This document shows, one piece after another, positions 33,974 to 43,654 of a DNA stretch of 64,000 nucleotides (within the stretch, counting starts at the first letter, position 1; the number at the start of each line of letters is the position of its first letter). Position numbers and translations under genes: made by a program. The notes beneath the pieces were generated by a model. It searched no databases. It was given only the letters and a program-made list of their open reading frames with translations, and had not been told where the DNA came from. Origin of the DNA: Microbacterium sp. 70-16 (lineage in GTDB: Bacteria; Actinomycetota; Actinomycetes; Actinomycetales; Microbacteriaceae); NCBI RefSeq assembly GCF_001898315.1, contig NZ_MKTQ01000017.1, forward strand, positions 29,334 through 93,333, given 5' to 3'.

Positions 33974-34067
33974 CGAAAGCGGGTGGCTGGCCATCGCGTG
34001 GGAGCGGTCCTACGATGGTGCGAGAACACCGGGGAACCCGATCTCCGCGACGGTTCGAAGGAGCACC

Positions 34068-34781
34068 GTGACCGCTGACGCGTCACCGACCACACCTGCG
34101 CCCGCGCGCGCCCTCACACCCGCCCGCACCCGATGGTGGGGGTTCGCGCTGTTCGCGCTCGCCAGCGTGATCCACGTCGCCGCGCTGACGGCGGGCACCG
34201 AGACCGTCGCCGGCCCGACGAAACTCCTGCTGATGCCGGTGCTCGCCTTCGCCGCGATCTGGGCGGCGCGCGACTTACCTCGGCGCCCCGGCATGGGACT
34301 GTTGGTGGCTGCGATCGCGGCATCCTGGCTCGGCGACGGCGCTGCGACGTTCTTCCCGTTCGCACCGACACTGCCGACGATGCTGCTCTGCTTCGGCGCC
34401 GCCCACATCGCGTACATGGCACTCTTCGCGCTGCGCATGCGCCGGCCGGTCCCGCCGTGGGCCTCCGTGTACGCCCTCTGGTGGACAGCGATGATCGCCG
34501 TCCTGTGGCCGCACCTGGGCAGCCTGCAGCTCGCCGTCGCGTTCTACGGGCTCGTGCTGGGCGGCACGGCCGTGCTCGCGGCGCGCGGCGGCGCGATCAC
34601 CGCCGTCGGCGGCGCGTTCTTCCTGGCATCCGACACGATCCTCGCGCTACGACTGTTCTTGCCCGACGACGTCACCGGCCCGCTCGGCGGCCCGTGGGTG
34701 ATGCTCACCTACACGATCGGCCAGTGCCTGCTTGCGTACGGCATCGTCCGTCGCCTCCGCGCGGGAGCCGCCATCGCGTAG
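34068..34781 (+). CDS. Lysoplasmalogenase family (YhhN/TMEM86) membrane protein
   Basis: 237 residues, about eight transmembrane helices; conserved KLLLMPVLA near the N-terminus, WLGDGAATFF and FLASDTILALRLF, the acidic pair expected in YhhN-type vinyl-ether hydrolases. GTG start with GAAGGAG upstream. In bacteria the substrate is uncertain. It stands alone or pairs loosely with the S4 protein downstream. Confidence 0.85.
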   Translation: MTADASPTTPAPARALTPARTRWWGFALFALASVIHVAALTAGTETVAGPTKLLLMPVLAFAAIWAARDLPRRPGMGLLVAAIAASWLGDGAATFFPFAPTLPTMLLCFGAAHIAYMALFALRMRRPVPPWASVYALWWTAMIAVLWPHLGSLQLAVAFYGLVLGGTAVLAARGGAITAVGGAFFLASDTILALRLFLPDDVTGPLGGPWVMLTYTIGQCLLAYGIVRRLRAGAAIA

Positions 34782-34790
34782 GACCGCGAG

Positions 34791-35183
34791 ATGATGGAGG
34801 CCATGGAATCCGTGCGCATCGACTCGTTGCTGTGGGCAATCCGCGTCTACAAGACACGCTCGGCCGCGACGACGGCCTGCCGCGCGGGCCATGTGCGCAT
34901 CGGCGGCGAGCGCGCGAAGGCCGCACAGCCGGTACGCGTCGGCGACGAGGTCCGCGTGCGCATCGCGGGGTTCGACCGGATCCTCGTGGTGAAAAAGCTG
35001 CTCACCAAACGCGTCGGCGCGCCCGTCGCCGCCGAAGCCTTCGACGACCGCACACCCGTGCGCGAGCCTGTAGCGATGATCGCCGTCCGCGACCGCGGAG
35101 CGGGGCGGCCCACCAAGCGCGAGCGCCGCGAGATCGACCGGCTACGAGGGCGCGACGACGTGTTCGGCACCGACGAGGAGTGA
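34791..35183 (+). CDS. S4-domain RNA-binding protein (Hsp15-like)
   Basis: About 130 residues. The N-terminal S4 domain reads RIDSLLWAIRVYKTRSAATTACRAGHVRIGG, binding structured RNA. A basic C-terminus (GRPTKRERREIDRLRGR) is as in Hsp15, which recycles stalled 50S subunits with attached peptidyl-tRNA. Start may be 34791, 34794 or 34803; a TAGGAC -10-like sequence supports a leaderless start near 34791. Confidence 0.85.
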   Translation: MMEAMESVRIDSLLWAIRVYKTRSAATTACRAGHVRIGGERAKAAQPVRVGDEVRVRIAGFDRILVVKKLLTKRVGAPVAAEAFDDRTPVREPVAMIAVRDRGAGRPTKRERREIDRLRGRDDVFGTDEE

Positions 35184-35211
35184 AACCCGGCGCGGGTGCG
35201 GCCGGGCTCGC

Positions 35212-35309
35212 CGCAATAACTCAGGAGTATCGCCCCTGCCGCGTGGCGCGGGCCGCGGAATCACGCGGAGCGGGGCGCGGCCAACGCGCGAATCTCCTGA
35301 GTTATTGCG
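35212..35309. repeat. Inverted repeat with 16-bp perfect arms in an intergenic gap
   Basis: CGCAATAACTCAGGAG (35212-35227) and CTCCTGAGTTATTGCG (35294-35309), perfect complements separated by 66 bases of very GC-rich sequence. They lie between the S4 gene and the convergent DUF2809 gene. The spacer is long for a terminator, so the unit may be a small non-autonomous repeat element. Confidence 0.7.
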
Positions 35310-35363
35310 GAGCGACGCGAGTGCCGGGTGGCACGACGGGGCTTCACCGCTTCGCGGTCGCGC

Positions 35364-35780
35364 TCAGCGCGCGCGGGCGCGCAGTCGTGCGGCGACGACG
35401 AGGTCGACGGCGGTCACGAGGACGGCGGCCACCGCGTACACCAGCAGATCGCGCGCATCGAAGACGGTGCCCAGCACCAGCATGAACGGGGTGAAGTGCG
35501 AACCCCACGCTGCGGGCAGACCGGTCAGCTGGAACAGCTCGATGCCCACGGTCCACGCCAGCACGAGGGCACCGACGATTGCCGGCGGCCATCGCGGCGC
35601 GAGCACGACGACGAACGCGTACACCGCGGCGACATAGAGCGCGTCGCCGGCGATGTCGGTCACATCGGTGTCGGGCAACGCGAAGTGCACCGCGAGGCCG
35701 GCGGCGACGATCAGCACGACAGCCGCGAGCGCGACCCGGCGGCGGATGCCGACGGGGTTACGACGTTTCGTCTCGCTCAC
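35364..35780 (-). CDS. DUF2809/VanZ-like small membrane protein
   Basis: 138 residues with four transmembrane helices; the second half contains VLAWTVGIELFQLTGLPAAWG and VFDARDLLVYAVAAVLV, matching the DUF2809 layout (ELxQ and DLxxY). GTG start at 35780. No known reaction. It lies downstream of, and same-stranded with, the NUDIX-NYN gene. Confidence 0.75.
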   Translation of the reverse strand: MSETKRRNPVGIRRRVALAAVVLIVAAGLAVHFALPDTDVTDIAGDALYVAAVYAFVVVLAPRWPPAIVGALVLAWTVGIELFQLTGLPAAWGSHFTPFMLVLGTVFDARDLLVYAVAAVLVTAVDLVVAARLRARAR

Positions 35781-35837
35781 TGCGTTCGCTCGCTCATCGA
35801 CCGGGGAAAAGATGCGCGACGGGGTATGGCGTCCACG

Positions 35838-36734
35838 TCACAGGAGGGCGCGCAGCCAGGACACGGGGCGCACCGCGACGCCGGCGGCGAGCGTGCGATC
35901 GGACAGGCCGCGGTCGCTCGTCACGACGGTCACGACCCGACCCGCCGAGGTCAGCTCCGAAGCGAGAGCGGCGATCGTGTCGTCGCCCTCGCCCGCCGCG
36001 CGCACGACCGACAGTCCCGCGATATCCGCGGCAGCGCGCGCCTCACCCTCGAGCACGACGTGGACCTCAGGGAACCACGTGTGCTCGGGCAGGTCGAGCA
36101 CTCCGGCATCCATCCCCCGCGCCGCCAGCTCCGTCAAGGCATCCAGTAGGCGACCGGCCGCGCCGGCACGATCCTTCCACCACCCGTCGGGGACCGCCCC
36201 GACGACGTTCGCCGCGTCGACGACGATCGCCGGCCGCTCCGGCAGCAGCGCGCGCAGCTTGGGCCAGGCGGCACCGAAACCCGGATGCAGCGGGTACGTG
36301 TCCACGGCATCCACTGGAACCCAGGCCAGCTCGCGGCTCTCAGGATCGCTGATGACCGCCTCGAACGGCGCCGTGACGTCGGCGACGAGGGTCGAGTAGG
36401 TCCACACCTGCGCGTCGAACACGCTGATCAGCCGCGGCGCCACCGCCGACCGCGGCACGCCCGCCTCTTCCGCCGACTCACGCAGGGCCGCGTCGCAGGC
36501 TGACTCGTCCTGGTGCCGGGCTCCGCCGGGCAAGCCCCACGTGTCACCGAAGTGGCTCCACGCGACGCGATGCTGCAGCAGCACGCCACGCAGAGGGTCG
36601 ACAGCGAGCAGCCCGGCGGCGCCGAAACGCCCCCAGTACCTCGTCCCGTCGCCGGTGACGACCCATGCGTCGCCGGGGTCGCGCGGCCCGTGCGGACGAC
36701 GCGGCTCGCCGGGGTCCGGGGGAACGATGGTCAC
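35838..36734 (-). CDS. NUDIX hydrolase fused to a NYN/PIN-like nuclease domain
   Basis: 298 residues with two domains. Residues about 25-145 hold the NUDIX box (GGARHQDESACDAALRESAEEAG). The second half (AIVVDAANVVGAVPDGWWKDR ... VTSDRGLSDRT) is a NYN-type (YacP-like) fold with its acidic metal ligands. NUDIX enzymes clean nucleoside diphosphate derivatives; NYN domains cut RNA. The fusion suggests RNA decapping/decay or tRNA quality control, but this is inferred. GTG start at 36734. Confidence 0.85.
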   Translation of the reverse strand: MTIVPPDPGEPRRPHGPRDPGDAWVVTGDGTRYWGRFGAAGLLAVDPLRGVLLQHRVAWSHFGDTWGLPGGARHQDESACDAALRESAEEAGVPRSAVAPRLISVFDAQVWTYSTLVADVTAPFEAVISDPESRELAWVPVDAVDTYPLHPGFGAAWPKLRALLPERPAIVVDAANVVGAVPDGWWKDRAGAAGRLLDALTELAARGMDAGVLDLPEHTWFPEVHVVLEGEARAAADIAGLSVVRAAGEGDDTIAALASELTSAGRVVTVVTSDRGLSDRTLAAGVAVRPVSWLRALL

Positions 36735-36843
36735 CCACCCAGACTGTCACACCGCGGCACTGATGCTGCCCGAGAGCGTCACACGCGGCGACGAGCCCGA
36801 TTCCGGCCAGATCAAATCGACACGCGCACACGACACACACAAC

Positions 36844-36889
36844 GCCACATCTAGTAGCCAACATGGCTACAGACACCACATCTTGTGGT
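36844..36889 (+). promoter_or_regulatory. Tandem NrdR boxes before nrdD
   Basis: Two related boxes, GCCACATCTAGTAGC (36844-36858) and ACCACATCTTGTGGT (36875-36889), lie 31 bp apart (three helical turns), the hallmark spacing of NrdR sites. The second is a nearly perfect palindrome. They are 45 bases upstream of nrdD, so the ATP/dATP-sensing repressor NrdR should control the anaerobic reductase operon. Confidence 0.8.
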
Positions 36890-36933
36890 CATTGCGGCCT
36901 CGCAACATCAGACCATCCCGCGAAAGGAACCCC

Positions 36934-38760
36934 ATGTCCCGCTCCGTCGCCGTCGCCGAGACCATCGACGAGTACCTCGCCCGCGCCGACTGGCGCGTCA
37001 ACGCAAACGCCAACCAGGGCTACTCCCTGGGCGGCATGATCCTCAACGCCGCCGGCAAACTGATCGCCAACTATTGGCTCGACGAGGTCTACTCCCCTGC
37101 CGCCGGCACGGCCCACCGCGAGGGCGACCTGCACATCCACGACCTCGACGTGTTCGCCGGATACTGCGCCGGCTGGTCGCTGCGCATGGTGCTCGAGCAG
37201 GGCTTCAACGGCGTCCCCGGAAAGATCTCGTCGACGCCCCCGAAGCACTTCTCCAGCGCGCTCGGACAGCTCGTGAACTTCCTCGGCACCCTGCAGAACG
37301 AGTGGGCCGGCGCGCAGGCGTTCAGCTCGTTCGACACCTACCTTGCGCCCTACGTGCGCCTCGACGGGCTCAACTACGAGCAGATCGTGCAGGCGCTGCA
37401 GGAGTTCGTCTTCAACCTCAACGTCCCCTCCCGCTGGGGCACGCAGACCCCCTTCACGAACCTCACCTTCGACTGGGAATGCCCCGACGACCTGGCATCC
37501 CAGCACCCGCTCGTCGGTTACGTCGTGCAGCCCTTCACCTACGGTGATCTCACCGAAGAGATGGCCCTGATCAACCGCGCCTTCATCGAGGTGATGGCCT
37601 CGGGCGACGCCGACGGACGCGCCTTCACGTTCCCGATCCCGACATACAACATCACGAAGGACTTCGACTGGGACTCCCCGGGCGCCGAAGCCCTGTTCGC
37701 GATGACCGCGAAGTACGGGCTGCCGTACTTCCAGAACTTCGTGAACTCCGACCTCGACCCGCACATGATCCGGTCGATGTGCTGCCGCCTGCAGCTCGAC
37801 CTGACCGAGCTGCTCAAGCGCGGCAACGGCCTGTTCGGCTCGGCCGAGCAGACCGGATCGATCGGCGTCGTCACGATCAACTGCGCCCGGCTCGGATTCC
37901 TGCACTCCGGCGATGAGGATGCCGTGATCACGCGCCTCGACGAACTGCTCGACATCGCCCGTGACAGCCTCGAAGCCAAGCGCCGCATCATCGGCCACCA
38001 CCTCGAGGCGGGGCTGTTCCCCTACACGAAGCGCTACCTCGGCACGCTCGAGAACCACTTCTCGACGATCGGCGTCAACGGCCTCAACGAGTACATCCGC
38101 AACTTCACGCGGGATGCCACCGACATCACGAGCGAGCAGGGCGCGGGCCTCGCGGTGCGCCTGCTCGACCATGTGCGCGCACGCATCGTGGCCTTCCAGC
38201 AGGAGACCGGCCACATGTACAACCTCGAGGCGACCCCGGCCGAGGGCACGACGTACCGGTTCGCGAAGGAGGACATCGCGCGCTTCGAAGGCATCCTGCA
38301 CGCCGGCACCGACCGCAACCCGTACTACACGAACTCGTCGCAGCTGCCCGTCGGGTACACGGCCGACCCGTTCCTCGCCATGCAGATGCAAGAGCCACTG
38401 CAGGCCAAGTACACCGGCGGCACCGTCCTGCACCTGTACCTCGGCGAGGCGCTGCCGTCGGCGCGCGCGTGCCGCGAGCTGGTGCGCCGGTCGCTGCAGC
38501 AGTTCCGCCTGCCGTACATCACGGTCACGCCGACGTTCTCGATCTGCCCGCAGCACGGGTATGTCACCGGACACCACGAGCAGTGCCCCGACTGCGGCGC
38601 CGAGTGCGAGGTGTGGACGCGCGTGATGGGTTACTTCCGGCCGATCGCGAGCTTCAACATCGGCAAGAAGGGCGAAGCTGAGGAGCGGACGTACTTCGTG
38701 GCGCCCGCACCGATCCTGCAGGAGGAGTCATGGTCCGCGCAGCCGCAGCCTGTGAGCTGA
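36934..38760 (+). CDS. nrdD: Anaerobic (class III) ribonucleoside-triphosphate reductase
   Basis: 608 residues, shorter than the E. coli enzyme, with no clear ATP-cone. It makes dNTPs from NTPs without oxygen, using a glycyl radical. C-terminal zinc site CPQHGYVTGHHEQCPDCG; glycyl-radical loop near RVMGYFRPIASFNIGKKGE. The active-site region contains NCARLGFL. ATG 36934 follows GAAAGGA. It overlaps the activase nrdG by 31 bases. In an otherwise oxygen-tolerant actinomycete this implies growth or survival under oxygen limitation. Confidence 0.93.
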   Translation: MSRSVAVAETIDEYLARADWRVNANANQGYSLGGMILNAAGKLIANYWLDEVYSPAAGTAHREGDLHIHDLDVFAGYCAGWSLRMVLEQGFNGVPGKISSTPPKHFSSALGQLVNFLGTLQNEWAGAQAFSSFDTYLAPYVRLDGLNYEQIVQALQEFVFNLNVPSRWGTQTPFTNLTFDWECPDDLASQHPLVGYVVQPFTYGDLTEEMALINRAFIEVMASGDADGRAFTFPIPTYNITKDFDWDSPGAEALFAMTAKYGLPYFQNFVNSDLDPHMIRSMCCRLQLDLTELLKRGNGLFGSAEQTGSIGVVTINCARLGFLHSGDEDAVITRLDELLDIARDSLEAKRRIIGHHLEAGLFPYTKRYLGTLENHFSTIGVNGLNEYIRNFTRDATDITSEQGAGLAVRLLDHVRARIVAFQQETGHMYNLEATPAEGTTYRFAKEDIARFEGILHAGTDRNPYYTNSSQLPVGYTADPFLAMQMQEPLQAKYTGGTVLHLYLGEALPSARACRELVRRSLQQFRLPYITVTPTFSICPQHGYVTGHHEQCPDCGAECEVWTRVMGYFRPIASFNIGKKGEAEERTYFVAPAPILQEESWSAQPQPVS

Positions 38761-39464
38761 ACATCGCCGGTGTCACCGCGTTCTCGACGGTGGACTGGCC
38801 CGACATGATGACGGCCACGGTGTTCCTGCAGGGGTGCCCGTGGAACTGCTTCTACTGCCACAACCCCGCCCTGATCGACCCGCGCGCGGAAGGCGCGACG
38901 ACGTGGGCCGAGGTGATGGACCTGCTGTGCGACCGGCTGGGACTGCTGGACGGCGTCGTGTTCTCGGGGGGCGAGCCGACGCTGCAGCGCGCGCTCGTCC
39001 CCGCGATGGACCTCGTGCACAGGCTCGGGTTCAAAGTCGGGCTGCACACGGCGGGCGCCTACCCGGGCCTGCTCGCGCAGGCGCTGCCGCACGTCGACTG
39101 GGTCGGCCTCGACATCAAGGCCCTGCCGCAGGACTACGGCTTCGTCGCCGGTCGGCCGCACAGCGGCGAGAACGCGTGGCGGTCGCTCGAGCTCGTGCTG
39201 GGCAACCAGGTGCTGCGCGCGGCGACCGACCGCCCACTCGACCTGGAGGTGCGCACGACCGTCCACCCCGCCGCGATCGACGACGAGGGCCTGCACGACC
39301 TGGGCTGCCGCCTCGCCGACGCGGGTGTGGACTGCTGGGCCGTGCAGCGGTTCCGCGACACCGGCGCGCGCAGCCCGCTGCCGCGCGTCGAGGCGGGTGA
39401 CCCCGCGCGCCTGCGGCTCGACCGGCTGCCGACCGACCGGTTCGCGTCGCTCGTCGTGCGGTGA
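38730..39464 (+). CDS. nrdG: Anaerobic RNR activating enzyme (radical SAM)
   Basis: 244 residues. Radical-SAM cluster motif CPWNCFYC (CxxxCxxC), then GGEPTLQ and GLDIKALP. It reduces S-adenosylmethionine to form the glycyl radical on NrdD. Start ATG 38730 lies within nrdD, with AGGAG just upstream, so translation is coupled. The C-terminal third is longer than in the smallest NrdG proteins. Confidence 0.9.
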   Translation: MVRAAAACELNIAGVTAFSTVDWPDMMTATVFLQGCPWNCFYCHNPALIDPRAEGATTWAEVMDLLCDRLGLLDGVVFSGGEPTLQRALVPAMDLVHRLGFKVGLHTAGAYPGLLAQALPHVDWVGLDIKALPQDYGFVAGRPHSGENAWRSLELVLGNQVLRAATDRPLDLEVRTTVHPAAIDDEGLHDLGCRLADAGVDCWAVQRFRDTGARSPLPRVEAGDPARLRLDRLPTDRFASLVVR

Positions 39465-39476
39465 GGCGGGCCGGCC

Positions 39477-41012
39477 TCAGCGCTGGCGGCGCTCGCGGAC
39501 GCGCATGTTGGTGATGATCGGCGTGCCCTCGAAGCCGAAGATCTCGCGCAGGCGCCGCTGGATGAACCGGCGGTAGCCCGGGTCGAGGAACCCGGTCGTG
39601 AACAGCACGAAGGTCGGCGGGCGCGTCGACGCCTGCGTGCCGAACAGGATGCGCGGCTGCTTGCCGCCCCGCAGCGGGTGCGGATGCTCGGCGACGAGCT
39701 CGGACAGGAAGGCGTTGAACTTGCCCGTCGGGATGCGCTGATCCCACGATTCGAGCGCGGTCTCGAGCGCCGGCACGAGCTTGTCGAGGTGCCGACCGGT
39801 GCGCGCCGAGATGTTGACGCGCGGCGCCCACGTGACGTGCGCGAGGTCCTGCTCGATCTCGCGCTCGAGGTAGCGGCGCCGGTCGGCGTTCTCCATGTCG
39901 TCGTCGTTCAGACGGTCCCACTTGTTGAACGCCAGCACGAGCGCACGCCCCGACTCGAGCACCAGGTCGATGATGTTGAGGTCCTGCACGCTGATCGACT
40001 GCGACACATCCAGCACGACGACGGCGACTTCGGCCTTCTCGAGCGCCGCCGACGTGCGCAGCGACGCGTAGAAGTCGGCACCCTGCTGCAGATGCACGCG
40101 GCGACGGATGCCGGCGGTGTCGACGAACCGCCACAGGCGCCCGCCCAGCTCGACGATCTCGTCGACGGGGTCACGGGTCGTGCCCGCGAGGTCGTTGACG
40201 ACGACGCGCTCTTCGCCCGCCGCCTTGTTCAGCAGCGAGGACTTGCCGACGTTGGGCCGCCCGAGGATCGCGACGCGGCGCGGGCCGCCGAGCTCTGCCT
40301 TCGCGACGGCCGACACGTCGGGCAGCACCTTCATGACCTCATCGAGCAGGTCGGCGACACCGCGACCGTGGATCGCCGAGACGGGGTGCGGCTCACCGAG
40401 ACCGAGGTTCCACAGCGCCGCGGCCTCGGGCTCCTGACGGGCGTCGTCGATCTTGTTCGCGACGAGGAAGACCGGCTTGCGGGTCTGGCGCAGCAGCCGC
40501 ACGACGGCCTCGTCGGTCGCGGTGGCGCCGACCATGGCATCCACGACGAACAGCACGACGTCGCACAGCTCGATCGCGACCTCGGCCTGCGCGGCGACCG
40601 AGCGGTCGATGCCGCGGGCATCCGGCTCCCAGCCGCCCGTGTCGACGAGCGAGAACCGGCGGTCCATCCACTCGGCCTTGTACGTGACGCGGTCGCGCGT
40701 CACACCGGGGGTGTCCTCGACGACGGCCTCGCGGCGGCCGAGGATGCGGTTGACGAGCGCTGACTTGCCGACGTTGGGGCGACCGACGATCGCGACGACC
40801 GGCAGCGCGGGCAGCACCTCGACGATCTCGCCGCCGGCTGTGAATCCGGCGAGCAGGTCGGTGTCGTCGTCGTCGAGGTCGTAGTCGGCCAGCGACGCGC
40901 GCAGCGCGGCGGCGCGCTGCTCGGCGAGTTCCTCGTCGAGGGTCGCCATCTTCTCTTCGAGCTGGTCGGGGCCAGCCTCGAACTCGTCATCGGCGCGGAA
41001 CGAATCAGCCAT
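39477..41012 (-). CDS. der: Ribosome assembly GTPase Der (EngA)
   Basis: 511 residues with two GTPase domains in tandem: first G domain from [13 protein letters not shown] (residues about 77-89), second from [13 protein letters not shown] (about 250-262); NKID and NKWD specificity motifs; DTGG and DTAG switches; C-terminal KH-like domain (RVRERRQR end). An acidic N-terminal extension of about 70 residues (DDDDTDLL) is typical of actinobacteria. It needs 50S subunit assembly partners. Terminal gene of the minus-strand array, 13 bases after cmk, with AGGAG upstream. Confidence 0.96.
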   Translation of the reverse strand: MADSFRADDEFEAGPDQLEEKMATLDEELAEQRAAALRASLADYDLDDDDTDLLAGFTAGGEIVEVLPALPVVAIVGRPNVGKSALVNRILGRREAVVEDTPGVTRDRVTYKAEWMDRRFSLVDTGGWEPDARGIDRSVAAQAEVAIELCDVVLFVVDAMVGATATDEAVVRLLRQTRKPVFLVANKIDDARQEPEAAALWNLGLGEPHPVSAIHGRGVADLLDEVMKVLPDVSAVAKAELGGPRRVAILGRPNVGKSSLLNKAAGEERVVVNDLAGTTRDPVDEIVELGGRLWRFVDTAGIRRRVHLQQGADFYASLRTSAALEKAEVAVVVLDVSQSISVQDLNIIDLVLESGRALVLAFNKWDRLNDDDMENADRRRYLEREIEQDLAHVTWAPRVNISARTGRHLDKLVPALETALESWDQRIPTGKFNAFLSELVAEHPHPLRGGKQPRILFGTQASTRPPTFVLFTTGFLDPGYRRFIQRRLREIFGFEGTPIITNMRVRERRQR

Positions 41013-41025
41013 CTGCGCTCTCCTG

Positions 41026-41712
41026 TCAGTCGTGGATCTTCGTGGCGATCACGTCGAGGACGGCCGCCACGGTCTGTGGGAAATCGAGATCGGTCGAGTC
41101 GACGACCGTCACGCCGTCGGCGGCGGTGAGGAAGTCGACGACCTGACTGTCGGCGGCATCGCGCCGGTGCAACGCGTCGGCGACCGCCGCGGCATCCTGG
41201 CCGGAAAGCTCGGCGCTGCGACGGCCCGCACGCACCTCGGGCGCGGCCGTCAGGAGGATGCGCACGGGCGCATCCGGGGCGACGACGGTCGTGATGTCGC
41301 GGCCCTCGACGATGACGCCCGGGCGACCGGATGCCTCGACGAGTGCCCGGAACAGCTCGTTCACGCGCTCGCGGACGGCCGGCACGCGCGCGACGCCGCT
41401 GACCGCCGAGCTCACGCGCGGCTCGCGGATCGCGTCGGTGACGACCGTGTCGCCGACCCGCACCCAGTAGTCGTCGGGGTCGAGCGAGATCGCGTAGGGG
41501 AACTCCGCCGCGGCATCCAGCACACTCTGCTCGTGCGCGGTGTCGGCACCGCGGTCGAGCACGTACCAGGCGAGCGCGCGGTATGCGGCGCCGGTGTCGA
41601 GGTAGCCGTAGCCGAGGCGGCGCGCGGCTTCTTTCGACACGCTCGACTTGCCCGACCCGGCGGGGCCGTCGATCGCGACGGTGACGGTCTCGGGAGACGC
41701 GGACGAACTCAT
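41026..41712 (-). CDS. cmk: Cytidylate kinase
   Basis: 228 residues. P-loop [15 protein letters not shown], the [20 protein letters not shown] region that binds CMP, and [14 protein letters not shown]. It phosphorylates CMP/dCMP. ATG at 41712 overlaps the tyrA stop (ATGA) and is followed closely by der, an order conserved in actinobacteria. Confidence 0.95.
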   Translation of the reverse strand: MSSSASPETVTVAIDGPAGSGKSSVSKEAARRLGYGYLDTGAAYRALAWYVLDRGADTAHEQSVLDAAAEFPYAISLDPDDYWVRVGDTVVTDAIREPRVSSAVSGVARVPAVRERVNELFRALVEASGRPGVIVEGRDITTVVAPDAPVRILLTAAPEVRAGRRSAELSGQDAAAVADALHRRDAADSQVVDFLTAADGVTVVDSTDLDFPQTVAAVLDVIATKIHD

Positions 41713-42830
41713 GAGGGGATGCTCGCAATCTTCCAGCCGCGGGCGACGAGGCCCTCTTCGGCGTGATGGACGACGCTCGGCGAGACGCTGATCTCGGCGA
41801 GGCCGAACTGGGCGCCGGGCGAGTGCTCGAGGCGCAGGTCTTCGACGTTGACCTCGAGCTCGCCGAGCTCGCCGAACAGGCGTCCCAACTGGCCCGGGGT
41901 GTCGTCGACCATGACGACGATCGTCTCGAAGCGACGGTTCTGGCCGTGCTTGCCGGGCAGGCGCTCGACGCCGTCGTTGCCGCGGCGGATGGTCTCGGCG
42001 ACGGCGCGGCGCGCGCCGGGACTGTCGGGCGCACGCAGCGCGTCGGCCACGTCGCGCAGGTCGCCGGCGAGAGCGTCGAGCACGTCGACGACGGGCTCGG
42101 AGTTCGCGCCGAGGATCTGCACCCACAGTTCGGGGGCCGATGCCGCGATGCGGGTCGTGTCGCGCACACCCTGGCCTGCCAGACGCAGCGAGTCACCGGG
42201 CGCGTCGACGAAGCGGCCCGCGAGCAGCGATGCCACGAGCTGCGGCACGTGTGAGACGAGCGCGACGGCACGATCGTGCTCTTCGGGGGTCATCTCGATC
42301 GGGGTCGCCCCGAGGTCGAGGGCGAGGCCCTCGACGAGGGCGAGGTCGGATGCCGGCGTCTCCTCGTCACGGCAGACGACCCACGGGCGCCCCACGAAGA
42401 TGTCGGCGCGGGCCGAGATCGCTCCCCCGCGCTCGCGGCCCGCCATCGGGTGCGACCCGATGTAGTGCGTCAGGTCGGCTCCGCGGGCACGCAGCGCGTG
42501 CAGCGGCTCGAGCTTGATGCTCGCGACGTCGGTGACGACGGCGCGCGGGTAGGCGGCGAGTTCGCGCTCGACGACGTCGGCGATGACGTCCGGCGGCACG
42601 GCGACGACGATCAGCACGGGGTCGTCTGTGTCGGCAGCGGCGCGGCCGGCGCCGTAGTCGATCGCGAGGCGCAGCTGTGCGGGCGAGGCATCCGCCAGGG
42701 CGACGTCGACACCGAAGCCGCGCAGGGCGTGGCCGATGCTGGCACCGAGCAGACCCGCTCCGACGATGCGGACGGTCCCCGATGTGCGCGCGGCGCGCAC
42801 GCCGGCGCCAGCCGCGATCGAGTCGGTCAC
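41709..42830 (-). CDS. tyrA: Prephenate dehydrogenase with C-terminal ACT-like domain
   Basis: 373 residues. Rossmann [13 protein letters not shown] near residue 24, [10 protein letters not shown] and the catalytic His region ([12 protein letters not shown]). The last 70 residues ([20 protein letters not shown]) form an ACT-like ligand-binding domain. It converts prephenate to 4-hydroxyphenylpyruvate in tyrosine synthesis. Start overlaps the rluB stop (ATGA) and its stop overlaps cmk, so it is fully embedded in the operon. Presence of the ACT domain suggests tyrosine feedback. Confidence 0.93.
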   Translation of the reverse strand: MTDSIAAGAGVRAARTSGTVRIVGAGLLGASIGHALRGFGVDVALADASPAQLRLAIDYGAGRAAADTDDPVLIVVAVPPDVIADVVERELAAYPRAVVTDVASIKLEPLHALRARGADLTHYIGSHPMAGRERGGAISARADIFVGRPWVVCRDEETPASDLALVEGLALDLGATPIEMTPEEHDRAVALVSHVPQLVASLLAGRFVDAPGDSLRLAGQGVRDTTRIAASAPELWVQILGANSEPVVDVLDALAGDLRDVADALRAPDSPGARRAVAETIRRGNDGVERLPGKHGQNRRFETIVVMVDDTPGQLGRLFGELGELEVNVEDLRLEHSPGAQFGLAEISVSPSVVHHAEEGLVARGWKIASIPS

Positions 42831-43654
42831 AGTTCTCCGCCTACAGAGTCCCCGGGCGGCACGGGCGCCGCCTGGCGCGCCACAGTCAGCAGTGCGCCGC
42901 GTTCCACTGTAGTCAACTCGCGCGCCCGACCCGCTGGGAGCGTGCCCAGGTGCAGGGGCCCGAACTGCCGCCGGACGAGCTCGAGCACGGGATGCCCGAC
43001 CGCGGCCAGCATCCGTCGGACGATGCGGTTGCGGCCCGAGTGCAGCGTGAGCTCGACCAGGCTCGTGTCGGCGCCGGCGTCGAGCACGCGCGCCTTGTCG
43101 GCGGCGATGGGACCGTCGTCGAGATCGATGCCCTTCGTGAGCTTCGCGATCGTCTGCGCACTCACACGGCCGGACACCTTCGCGATGTACACCTTCGTGA
43201 CGCCGAACGAGGGGTGCGCGAGCACGTGCGCGAGCTCGCCGTCGTTGGTCAGCACGAGCAGTCCACTGGTCTCGGCATCCAGCCGTCCGACGTTGTAGAG
43301 GCGCTCGTCCCAGTCCTTCGTGAAGCGGCGCAGATCGGGGCGGCCGTGCTCGTCCTTCATCGACGAGACGACGCCGGTCGGCTTGTTCAGCATGATGTAG
43401 CGCTTCGTGGCATCCAACTGGATCGCCGTGCCGTCGACGTCGACGAGATCGGATGCCGGGTCGATGCGCGTGCCCAGCTCGGTGACCACCTTGCCGTTGA
43501 CGCGGATGCGCCCCTCGACGATGTACTGCTCGCAGACACGCCGCGAGGCGACGCCCGCGTTCGCGAGCACCTTCTGCAGCCGCACCCCTTCGGCGTCCGA
43601 CCCTGGTCCCTGGTGCGACCCCTCGTCTGGTCCCTGAGCTTGTCGAAGGGTCAT
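42827..43654 (-). CDS. rluB: 23S rRNA pseudouridine synthase RluB
   Basis: 275 residues. S4 domain (RLQKVLANAGVASRRVCEQYI) followed by the RsuA/RluB catalytic domain with GRLDAETSGLLVLTNDG (catalytic Asp) and GRNRIVRRM. The first 20 residues (MTLRQAQGPDEG...) are not typical and are encoded by a copy of the CTTGTCGA-type intergenic repeat at 43629-43650, implying that the repeat was absorbed into the gene start. The true native start may be near GVRLQKVL. Overlaps scpB and tyrA (ATGA both sides). Confidence 0.93.
   Translation of the reverse strand: MTLRQAQGPDEGSHQGPGSDAEGVRLQKVLANAGVASRRVCEQYIVEGRIRVNGKVVTELGTRIDPASDLVDVDGTAIQLDATKRYIMLNKPTGVVSSMKDEHGRPDLRRFTKDWDERLYNVGRLDAETSGLLVLTNDGELAHVLAHPSFGVTKVYIAKVSGRVSAQTIAKLTKGIDLDDGPIAADKARVLDAGADTSLVELTLHSGRNRIVRRMLAAVGHPVLELVRRQFGPLHLGTLPAGRARELTTVERGALLTVARQAAPVPPGDSVGGEL
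43629..43650. repeat. CTTGTCGA-core repeat in the rluB start
   Basis: GGTCCCTGAGCTTGTCGAAGGG. On the coding strand it yields TLRQAQGP. The same core occurs at 45068-45088 and 59335-59360. Confidence 0.8.

Noticed and set aside
36889..38577. 562-residue minus-strand frame over nrdD
   Set aside because: Shadow; NrdD motifs and NrdR boxes fix the + strand.
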